Assembly (NCBI GenBank): GCA_035561075.1
Contig: DATMYF010000182.1
Location: 83,720-147,719 of the forward strand
Length of the DNA stretch: 64,000 nt
Direction: 5' to 3'
From: JAMCRM01 sp035561075
Lineage (GTDB): Bacteria > Acidobacteriota > Terriglobia > Bryobacterales > Bryobacteraceae
Made by a program: the position numbers and the translations under genes. Below the pieces are notes generated by a model. It did not search any database, was not told the DNA's origin, and saw only the letters and a program-made list of their open reading frames with translations. The number at the start of each line of letters is the position of its first letter. Positions within the stretch are counted from its first letter, which is position 1. This document shows, one piece after another, positions 25,106-32,166 of this stretch.

Positions 25106-26323
25106 GTGATGGCCTTCCCCCTACCCGCGGATGCCCCGCCGCGCGCCACGTTCACCGGCCGCTGGGCACCCGTCGCGAGCATGTGGCTCGTCTCCCTGAT
25201 CAGCTACATCGATCGCAACACCCTCGCCCTGCTGGCCCCGACCATCCTTAAAGAGACCGGCCTTTCGGGCGAGCAGTACGGCTTCATCATCGCCGGCTTC
25301 TCCGTGGCCTACACAATCGGGAACCCGCTGTGGGGCCGCATTCTGGACCGCGTCGGGCTGCGCCGCGGCATGGCCGTATCGGTTTCTGTGTGGACCCTCG
25401 CCTCGGCCGCACACGCCCTGGCCACCGGCTTCGGCAGTTTTGCCGCCGCCCGCGCCGCGCTCGGCTTCGGGGAGGGCGCCACGTTCCCGGGAGGTCTCCG
25501 CACCGTTACCCAGACCCTGCCTCCCGATGCCCGCGGCCGCGGAATCGCGGTCGCCTACAGCGGCGGTTCTCTCGGGGCCATCGTCACCCCCCTAATCGTC
25601 ACTCCGGTCTTCCTCGCCTGGGGATGGCGAGGCGCCTTCCTTTTCACCGGCATGATCGGAGCCGCCTGGGTGCTGCTATGGTGTTTCCTTTCGCGGCGGC
25701 CCGACTTGCGCGTGATCCCGCGGCCTCTCAAATTCTCCCCGTCCGGCCGGCCCGCGCCGCGCCTCCGCGACGCCCGCCTGTGGAGCTTCATGTGCGCCTA
25801 CGCCTTCGGCGCGCTCCCCATCGGGTTCGTGCTCTACGGCGCATCTATCTATCTCGCACAGGGCCTCCACCAGAGCCAGGCCACCATCGGCAAGTTGCTG
25901 TGGATCCCGCCCATCGGCTGGGAGATCGGCTATTTCGCCTGGGGATGGCTGGCCGACCGCGGCACACCCCTCCGCATCCTGATGGCCGCGGCGGCTATTC
26001 TTTGCATGCCCCTGGCCGCCCTCCCCTGGGCGGCATCCCTCACCCCCTTCATGATGGGCCTCTTCATAACGATGTTCGGCGCCTCGGGCTTCATCGTCCT
26101 CTCGATGGCCTATGCCACCCGAGTCTTCTCCTCCGCCCACTCAGGCTTGATAGCGGGAATCGGTGCAGGGGCCTGGAGCGCTGCCGTGGCGGGCTTCATG
26201 CCCATCCTCGGCCGTCTCTTCGACCTCCACCGCTACCCCGAGGCATTCCTGATAGCCGCCGCTGCACCGGCCCTTGGCTTCCTGACCTGGCGCCAGCTCG
26301 ACCGAGCAGGAGATAGGCTATAG
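25106..26323 (+). CDS. MFS transporter (ACS-type)
   Basis: The protein has 405 residues and twelve predicted membrane helices. The loop 2-3 motif 'GNPLWGRILDRVGLRRGM' and 'SYIDRNTLALLAP' in helix 1 place it in the anion:cation symporter group, which often carries sugar acids (hexuronates, galactonate). GTG (25106) or ATG (25109) may be the start. It precedes a Gfo/Idh/MocA oxidoreductase, a second MFS protein and a D-xylonate-type dehydratase, which fits sugar-acid uptake. This is inference from context. Confidence 0.88.
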   Translation: MMAFPLPADAPPRATFTGRWAPVASMWLVSLISYIDRNTLALLAPTILKETGLSGEQYGFIIAGFSVAYTIGNPLWGRILDRVGLRRGMAVSVSVWTLASAAHALATGFGSFAAARAALGFGEGATFPGGLRTVTQTLPPDARGRGIAVAYSGGSLGAIVTPLIVTPVFLAWGWRGAFLFTGMIGAAWVLLWCFLSRRPDLRVIPRPLKFSPSGRPAPRLRDARLWSFMCAYAFGALPIGFVLYGASIYLAQGLHQSQATIGKLLWIPPIGWEIGYFAWGWLADRGTPLRILMAAAAILCMPLAALPWAASLTPFMMGLFITMFGASGFIVLSMAYATRVFSSAHSGLIAGIGAGAWSAAVAGFMPILGRLFDLHRYPEAFLIAAAAPALGFLTWRQLDRAGDRL

Positions 26324-26405
26324 GAGATGGGAGATAGGGAATGTGCTGCTGCCCCGCTTTGCGCAACGGCCGCATCTCCCATCTCCCATCCCCCGTCTCC
26401 CATCT
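26323..26405. repeat. Inverted and direct GGAGATGGGAGAT-type repeat
   Basis: GGAGATGGGAGAT (26323-26335) is perfectly complementary to ATCTCCCATCTCC (26374-26386), giving a 13-bp stem around 38 bases. The right side continues with further copies of the unit TCTCCCATC up to 26405. The element starts inside the stop of the MFS gene and fills most of the space before the oxidoreductase. It has the look of a short interspersed intergenic repeat. It may also act as a weak terminator. Confidence 0.6.
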
Positions 26406-26444
26406 TGTTATGATGTTGTTTCACCTCACCACTGGAGAACACAC

Positions 26445-27728
26445 ATGGCGGACAGCATCGAGCGCCGGGATTTCCTGAAAACCACCGCGGCGGCAGCGGT
26501 TACGGCGGGTCCCGCCGTCCTTTCCGCACGCGGCCAGAACGATAAGATTACCCTCGGCTGGATCGGCGTCGGAACCCGCGGCAATGCGGGTATCGAATGG
26601 CTCAAAAAGGCCGCGCCGGACAGCATCCACTTCAAGGCCGTCTGCGATACCTACCAGGGCTACATCGCGCGCGCCAAAGACCGCGTCAACACCGTCTGGG
26701 GTAATACACCCCAGGCATATAACGACTACCGCGAACTCCTCGCCGACAAGTCCATCGACGCGGTTTTCATCATGACGCCCGAGCATCTCCACCATGAGAT
26801 GACCATCGCGGCGCTCAACGCGGGAAAACACGTCTACATCGAGAAGCCCCTCGCCCACACCATCGAAGAGGGCTGGGACATCATCAAGGCGTGGAAGAAG
26901 TCCGGCAAGGTCTGCCAGGTGGGTACTCAGAACCGCAGCTCCAGCCTCTATAAAAGGGCTAAGGAACTGGTCGGCCAAGGGCTCATCGGTGACGTCCATT
27001 ACGTGCGCGCCTTCTGGTACCGCAACAGCAACCCGAAAGAGCCGGCCTGGCGTTATGTCATCCCCGCCGACACCAACGAATCCAATACCGACTGGAAGCG
27101 CTTTCTCGGCCCTGCCCCCAAACGGCCCTTCGATAAGCGGCGCTACTTCCAGTGGCGGCTTTATTGGGACTACTCAGGCGGCATCTCGACCGATCTGCTC
27201 GTGCACCAGACCGACATCGTCAACTTCATGCTGAACAAGGCGACGCCGGCCTCCTGCATGGCTTCGGGCGCCATCTACCGCTGGACCGACCAGGATGACG
27301 ACCGCGACACGCCCGATACCTTTAGCGCCATCTACGAATACCCCGGGAAGCTGCAGATCAACTATTCCTGCTACTTCGGCAACGTGCACTACGGCTACGG
27401 CGAGCAGTTGATGGGCACCGAGGGCACCATCGAGGTGCTCAATCGCCAGGACCTCTACTTCCACCCGGAGAACTATAAAAATGTGCCTCCCGCAGTGAAG
27501 AACAAGGCGCCCATCCACCTCAACAGCCTGAAGGACTTCCAGGAAGCCGACGGCGCCATCAACCACTTCGCCAACTTCGTGAAGGCCATCCAGGGCAAAG
27601 AGAAGGTGATCGCCCCGCCGGACGTCGGCCAGCAGGCTGCCATCTCCGGCCATATGGCCACCCTTTCCTACAAGCAGGGCAAGAAGATCATCTGGGACGA
27701 CGGCTCCAGTAAGTACCGCTTCGTCTAA
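26445..27728 (+). CDS. Exported Gfo/Idh/MocA oxidoreductase
   Basis: The 427-residue protein starts at the ATG at 26445, where GGAG lies eight bases upstream. Residues 1-30 form a Tat signal ('ERRDFLKTTAAAAVTAG'). A Rossmann fold follows ('TLGWIGVGTRGNAG'), and 'EKPLAHTIEEGWDI' carries the catalytic Lys of the family motif (EKP). The C-terminal domain is complete ('NYSCYFGNVHYGYGEQLMGTEGTIEV'). Such periplasmic enzymes oxidise or reduce sugars and inositols with bound NAD(P). The substrate cannot be read from sequence. Confidence 0.92.
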   Translation: MADSIERRDFLKTTAAAAVTAGPAVLSARGQNDKITLGWIGVGTRGNAGIEWLKKAAPDSIHFKAVCDTYQGYIARAKDRVNTVWGNTPQAYNDYRELLADKSIDAVFIMTPEHLHHEMTIAALNAGKHVYIEKPLAHTIEEGWDIIKAWKKSGKVCQVGTQNRSSSLYKRAKELVGQGLIGDVHYVRAFWYRNSNPKEPAWRYVIPADTNESNTDWKRFLGPAPKRPFDKRRYFQWRLYWDYSGGISTDLLVHQTDIVNFMLNKATPASCMASGAIYRWTDQDDDRDTPDTFSAIYEYPGKLQINYSCYFGNVHYGYGEQLMGTEGTIEVLNRQDLYFHPENYKNVPPAVKNKAPIHLNSLKDFQEADGAINHFANFVKAIQGKEKVIAPPDVGQQAAISGHMATLSYKQGKKIIWDDGSSKYRFV

Positions 27729-27746
27729 GGCCGGCACCAATACCAG

Positions 27747-27782
27747 GGCCGCGAGTGCGCACTGCGCTCGCGGCCTTTTTTT
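27747..27782 (+). terminator. Intrinsic terminator after the oxidoreductase
   Basis: GGCCGCGAG (27747-27755) pairs with CTCGCGGCC (27767-27775) around an 11-base loop, followed by seven Ts (27776-27782). This is a textbook factor-independent terminator 18 bases past the stop. Confidence 0.9.
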
Positions 27783-27801
27783 CTGTTAGGATAGGCACTC
27801 T

Positions 27802-28962
27802 ATGTCCGCCCAATACTCGAAGACACGGCTCATTCCGGCCGCGATTCTGGCAATTCTCGTGTACGGCATGATCGCCCCGATGCTGGGTACGCTGCTGCCC
27901 CAGCTTGCGCAGAGGTTCAATCTCAGCAAAGGCGACCAGGGCATGGTTGCCCTGGCCCAGGCGATTGGCTTGATCATCGCGTCCGTTTCGGCGGGCCCGC
28001 TGGTCGATAATAAAGGCAAGAAGACGGGTCTGGTCCTCGGCCTTGGCACCGTCGTGGTGGCTCTGTTCGCCATCCCGAACTCCACCGGGTTCGCGATGCT
28101 CGCGGCGTTGATGCTGCTGCTGGGTCTGGGCGGCGGCATTATCGTAACCGCGGCCAACGCACTGGTCAGCGACATTAGTGAAGACCGCCGCGCCTCCGTG
28201 CTCAACCTGCTGAACCTGTTCTTCGGACTCGGCGGGCTGCTCACTCCCGCTGTGGCGGGCTTCTTCTTCGCGGAAAACACCATAGGCCTCGCCTACATGG
28301 TGGCCACCCTCACGGCGGTAACGTTCCTGGTCCACGCCACCACCCCCATGCCGCCCCCCAGCGGCGATCGCGGGTTCAACGCCAGCGAGGCCGGCAACGT
28401 GCTGGGCCGCCCGGCGCTCTGGCTGCTCTCTCTCTTCATGTTCCTGTACGTCTCGTGCGAAGTGGGGGTCTGGAACTGGCTCACCAGCTACCTGACCGCG
28501 CGCGGCATCCCCGAGGCCAGCGCCCTGAAAATCCTTTCCCTGGGCTTCGCCTTCGGCATGCTCGTCGGCCGCGTGGTCGTCTCCCCTATTCTCATGAAGG
28601 TGCCGGCCGCGACCGTTACCCTGGCCGCCGCCGTCTTGATGGCCGTCACGACGTTCGCCATGCTGCAGACCAGCGATCCATTCATGGCGGGCGTGCTGGT
28701 CTTCCTGGCTGGTCTCGCCATGGCGCCGGTCTTCCCCACCACCCTCGCGATCGTCGGGGACGTTTTCCCGCGCATGACCGCTACTGCGATGGGAATCGTC
28801 ATCACCTGCGGCTGGCTCGGGCTGGCCGTCAGTTCCCCCATCATCGGAGCCGTTTCGGAGACCGCCGGCCTGGGCACCGCCCTGCTGCTCCTGCCCGGCT
28901 TCTCCATCCTGATGGTGATTGTGAACTTCGTAATGCGGCCGATGCTGTACAAAAAAGCGTAG
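27802..28962 (+). CDS. MFS transporter
   Basis: The 386-residue protein has 12 predicted membrane helices. Helix 1 is 'AAILAILVYGMIAPMLGTLLP', and 'PLVDNKGKKTGLVLGLG' is the loop 2-3 motif. The second half begins near residue 200. It resembles sugar or sugar-acid importers of the FucP/NarK-like group but lacks a specific signature. It follows a strong terminator, so it is a new transcription unit, and it precedes the dehydratase gene by 90 bases. Confidence 0.88.
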   Translation: MSAQYSKTRLIPAAILAILVYGMIAPMLGTLLPQLAQRFNLSKGDQGMVALAQAIGLIIASVSAGPLVDNKGKKTGLVLGLGTVVVALFAIPNSTGFAMLAALMLLLGLGGGIIVTAANALVSDISEDRRASVLNLLNLFFGLGGLLTPAVAGFFFAENTIGLAYMVATLTAVTFLVHATTPMPPPSGDRGFNASEAGNVLGRPALWLLSLFMFLYVSCEVGVWNWLTSYLTARGIPEASALKILSLGFAFGMLVGRVVVSPILMKVPAATVTLAAAVLMAVTTFAMLQTSDPFMAGVLVFLAGLAMAPVFPTTLAIVGDVFPRMTATAMGIVITCGWLGLAVSSPIIGAVSETAGLGTALLLLPGFSILMVIVNFVMRPMLYKKA

Positions 28963-28976
28963 CCCCTGTTCCCGTC

Positions 28977-29001
28977 CCGGCAGGTCGAAATGGCCTGCCG
29001 G
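28977..29001. terminator. 8-bp hairpin between transporter and dehydratase
   Basis: CCGGCAGG (28977-28984) pairs with CCTGCCGG (28994-29001) around nine bases. No T-run follows. It may reduce read-through into the dehydratase gene. Confidence 0.4.
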
Positions 29002-29052
29002 ACCGTATCCTTCCGCACCACACTCTGCTACTATCGTAGTTTCCCCAGCTTT

Positions 29053-31026
29053 ATGCGTACCTCCCTCGAGGCCATTCTCGACTCGGGCGACCTGTCTTTG
29101 TACGACGTGCGCTCCAGCGCGCCCGGTCCCCCCGGCACTCTGCCTGTCACCCCGGAGATGCTGCTAACCCGGCCATCCGGAGACCTCTTCGGCTGGACCC
29201 AGAACGCCGGCATGGGATGGGACCCCGCCGCTCTGGGCGGCCCCGAGATCCTGATCCTCAGCACCCACGGCGGCATCCGCGCCGCGGACGGCACACCCGT
29301 GGCGCTCGGCTACCATACCGGCCACTGGGAAGTGGGGCTCCTCATGGACGCCGCAGCCAAGGAACTCAAGAGCCTCGGCGCGGTTCCCTTTGCCGGCTAC
29401 TGCACGGACCCGTGCGACGGCCGGAGCCAGGGCACCACCGCCATGTTCGACAGCTTGCCCTATCGTAACGACGCCGCAGCCGTTTTCCGCCGGCTGATCC
29501 GGTCCTTGCCCACCCGTCGCGGGGTCCTGGGCGTGGCGACCTGCGATAAGGGCTTACCGGCCATGATGATGGCGCTGGCGGCCATGCGCGACTTGCCCTC
29601 CGTTCTGTTGCCCGGCGGCGTCACCCTGCTGCCCGAAAAGGGCGAAGATGCCGGCAAGGTGCAATCCGTGGGGGTGCGTTACACCCATGGCGAGATCACT
29701 CTCGAAGAAGCCGCGGACGTCATGTGCCATGCCTGTGGCACCCCCGGCGGCGGCTGTCAGTTCCTGGGTACCGCGGCCACCTCCCAGGTTGTGGCCGAGG
29801 CGCTGGGGATGTGCCTCACCCACGCCGCGCTCTCGCCCTCCGGCCATCCCATCTGGACCGATATGGGGCGCCGCTCCGCCCGCGCCCTCCTGGCCCTTGA
29901 ATCGCGCGGCATCAAAATGCGCGACATCCTCACCGATGCCGCCCTGCGCAACGCCATGGCGGTGCACGCGGCTTTCGGAGGGTCCACCAACCTGATCCTG
30001 CACCTACCCGCCGTAGCCCACGCCGCCGGCCTGCGCCGTCCCACCGCGGACGATTGGGCCGCCGTGAACCGCCGCGTCCCGCGACTTGTGGATGCGCTAC
30101 CGAACGGCCCACGCTCGCACGCCACCGTGCAAGTCTTCCTGGCCGGCGGCGTCCCGGAGGTCATGCTGCACCTCCGCCGCGCCGGGCTACTCGAAACCGA
30201 GGTCCTCACCGCCAGCGGAGAGACCCTCGGCCGCATGCTCGACTGGTGGGAGGCTTCCCCGCGCCGCGCCGCTCTCCGCCGCGTCCTGGTGGAGCGCGAC
30301 GGCATCGACCCGGACGACGTGATCATGGACCCCGACGGCGCCCGCGCCCGCGGCCTCACCTCCACCGTCACCTTTCCAAAGGGCAACCTCGCGCCCGAAG
30401 GCTCCGTCGTCAAGAGCACCGCCATCGATCCTTCGGTGGTGGACCCCGACGGCGTCTATCGCAAGACCGGCCCCGCCCGCGTCTTCACCACCGAAGCCGC
30501 CGCCATGGCGGCCATTAAGGATACCGGCCGCGGCGGTATCAAACCCGGCGACGTCCTGGTCCTGATCTGCCGCGGCCCCATGGGTGCCGGGATGGAGGAG
30601 ACCTACCAGATCACCTCGTCCCTCAAATACCTGCCCTTCGGCAAGCAGGTGGCCGTCCTCACCGACGCGCGCTTCAGCGGCGTCTCCACCGGTGCCTGCA
30701 TCGGCCACGTCTCCCCGGAGGCCCTGGCCGGCGGCCCGATCGGAAAGCTGCTTGACGGCGACCTGGTGGAAATCGTCATCGACCGCCTCAACCTTACTGG
30801 CACGGTGAATCTGGTGGGCGCCGGCGGCCGTACGTTCGATGCCCGGGAAGGCGCCCGCGTGCTGGCCTCGCGCCCGCCGCGTCCGGACCTTGCCCCGGAC
30901 CCCGCTCTACCCGACGACACGCGCCTCTGGGCGGCGCTCCAAAACGTCAGCGGCGGTTCCTGGGGCGGCGCGGTTTTCGATACGGAAGCAATTTTGAAGG
31001 CTTTGGGAGGAATCTCCACCCCATGA
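29053..31026 (+). CDS. yjhG: D-xylonate dehydratase-type enzyme (IlvD/Edd family, YjhG/YagF group)
   Basis: The enzyme is expected to remove water from a sugar acid such as D-xylonate to give a 2-keto-3-deoxy acid. The 657-residue protein has the Fe-S/active-site Cys blocks 'DPCDGRSQGTTAMFDSLPYR', 'GVATCDKGLPAMMMAL' and 'GGGCQFLGTAATSQVVAEALG'. 'FGGSTNLILHLPAVAHAAG' and 'TDARFSGVSTGACIGHVSPE' follow. The opening 'LYDVRSSAPGPPGTLP' and 'RPSGDLFGWTQNAGMGW' is specific to the YjhG group. I start at the ATG 29053 for that reason. Its stop overlaps the next start (ATGA). Confidence 0.9.
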   Translation: MRTSLEAILDSGDLSLYDVRSSAPGPPGTLPVTPEMLLTRPSGDLFGWTQNAGMGWDPAALGGPEILILSTHGGIRAADGTPVALGYHTGHWEVGLLMDAAAKELKSLGAVPFAGYCTDPCDGRSQGTTAMFDSLPYRNDAAAVFRRLIRSLPTRRGVLGVATCDKGLPAMMMALAAMRDLPSVLLPGGVTLLPEKGEDAGKVQSVGVRYTHGEITLEEAADVMCHACGTPGGGCQFLGTAATSQVVAEALGMCLTHAALSPSGHPIWTDMGRRSARALLALESRGIKMRDILTDAALRNAMAVHAAFGGSTNLILHLPAVAHAAGLRRPTADDWAAVNRRVPRLVDALPNGPRSHATVQVFLAGGVPEVMLHLRRAGLLETEVLTASGETLGRMLDWWEASPRRAALRRVLVERDGIDPDDVIMDPDGARARGLTSTVTFPKGNLAPEGSVVKSTAIDPSVVDPDGVYRKTGPARVFTTEAAAMAAIKDTGRGGIKPGDVLVLICRGPMGAGMEETYQITSSLKYLPFGKQVAVLTDARFSGVSTGACIGHVSPEALAGGPIGKLLDGDLVEIVIDRLNLTGTVNLVGAGGRTFDAREGARVLASRPPRPDLAPDPALPDDTRLWAALQNVSGGSWGGAVFDTEAILKALGGISTP

Positions 31027-31442
31027 TGCGACGAACCAGAGCAGTATTGTTGTGTGCCCTGCTAACAACGTTGGCCACCATCTCGTTCGGCATGACTTCG
31101 CTTGAAGCACGCCTCGATCGCCAGATGCGCTTCTGGCAGAAAAGGCTGGGCCTCGAAGAGTGGAGCCTGGCCGTGCAGGTCGTCCGGCAGTCCGCGCTCG
31201 ATAAGCATACCTGGGGCAACGCCGAATGGGACCCCGAGACCAGGACCGGCCTGATCAAGGTTCTGGATCCCCGAGATTACAACCTCAAGGGCAGGGAACT
31301 CAATCACGACATGGAGTGCACCATCGTGCACGAGCTCGTGCACATCCAGGTGGCTCCGCTCGCGTCGCCCGACGATGAGACCCGCGAGGAGGTGGTCAAC
31401 CGCATCATGACCGCTCTGATCAACCGCCCCTGCCCGAATTAG
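31023..31442 (+). CDS. Small exported HExxH protein (putative metalloprotease)
   Basis: The protein has 139 residues with a signal peptide (about 1-23, 'AVLLCALLTTLATISFG'). A zinc-type motif is at His103-Glu104-x-x-His107 ('TIVHELVHIQV'), with Glu122/Glu123 as possible third ligands. The build resembles a mini-gluzincin. Activity is not proven by sequence. It overlaps the dehydratase stop by four bases, although a link in function is not obvious. Confidence 0.7.
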   Translation: MMRRTRAVLLCALLTTLATISFGMTSLEARLDRQMRFWQKRLGLEEWSLAVQVVRQSALDKHTWGNAEWDPETRTGLIKVLDPRDYNLKGRELNHDMECTIVHELVHIQVAPLASPDDETREEVVNRIMTALINRPCPN

Positions 31443-31495
31443 CGAACCGCGGGCGCGCCCGTTCTGGTACTCTGATTCTCTGCGGAGGCGCCTGC

Positions 31496-31702
31496 ATGGA
31501 ACTCAGAAACTACGTCTTGTCGATCTTCATCTCGCTCAGCATCGGGCTGGCAGGCTTCGTGCTGGCTTATAAAATTTTCGACTGGCTCACCCCCGGGATC
31601 ACCTTTGCCCAGCAGTTGCGCGAGGACAACCGATCGGTAGCCATCTTCCTGGCGGGCCTGTTTGTCGGCCTCGGCCTGCTGCTCGGTAACGCGATCAAGT
31701 GA
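31496..31702 (+). CDS. DUF350-like small membrane protein
   Basis: The 68-residue protein has two membrane helices ('VLSIFISLSIGLAGFVLAYKIFD' and 'VAIFLAGLFVGLGLLLGNAIK', read as segments). The intervening loop is short and polar ('QLREDNRS'). This is the DUF350 pattern: a short inner-membrane protein of unknown role. GGAGG precedes the ATG by seven bases. It overlaps the next gene by four bases. Confidence 0.7.
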   Translation: MELRNYVLSIFISLSIGLAGFVLAYKIFDWLTPGITFAQQLREDNRSVAIFLAGLFVGLGLLLGNAIK

Positions 31703-32115
31703 CGCTTGCGATAATGCTGCTCCTGGCCGCGGCGCCACCCGAGAATAACGCGTGGCAGCGGCTGCAAACCGCGGTCGAGAATCATCTCGGGCGCCCGTAC
31801 TCCTGGGGCGCCACCGGCCTGAAGAGCTTCGATTGCTCGGGCTTCGTCTGGCGCGTCATGTACGACAACGGCATTCTGGTCAAACGCACCACGGCGCGCA
31901 AGCTCTGGTTCTCCCTGCCATCCGTCCCACCCGAAGAGCACTGGAAGGCGGGCAACCTCGTCTTCTTCGACAACCTCAAGCATGTGGGAATCGTCAATGG
32001 ACCGACCAGCTTTTACCATGCCGAATCCCGTGTCGGCACGAATCTCTCGAAGTTCGATCCCTATTGGCGGAAGAAAGTTTCCGGAATGCGCCGCATACCC
32101 CGGCCGGGTGACTAG
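31699..32115 (+). CDS. NlpC/P60 cell-wall peptidase
   Basis: The 138-residue protein begins with GTG. A short signal-like stretch is followed by an NlpC/P60 domain. Catalytic Cys46 is in 'SFDCSGFVWRV', His95 in 'LKHVGIV' and the third residue His107 in 'FYHAES'. Enzymes of this family cut peptide links in peptidoglycan (gamma-D-Glu to diamino acid). It acts outside the membrane. It is coupled to the DUF350-like gene. Confidence 0.88.
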   Translation: MTLAIMLLLAAAPPENNAWQRLQTAVENHLGRPYSWGATGLKSFDCSGFVWRVMYDNGILVKRTTARKLWFSLPSVPPEEHWKAGNLVFFDNLKHVGIVNGPTSFYHAESRVGTNLSKFDPYWRKKVSGMRRIPRPGD

Positions 32116-32166
32116 ATGGCCGCGCTGCCGGCTTCCACGCGCCGGAGGGTAGAATGAGGGGAGCCG

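Noticed and set aside
28977..29001. A full intrinsic terminator between the second MFS gene and the dehydratase
   Set aside because: The hairpin is real but no T-run follows, so I list it only as a weak site.
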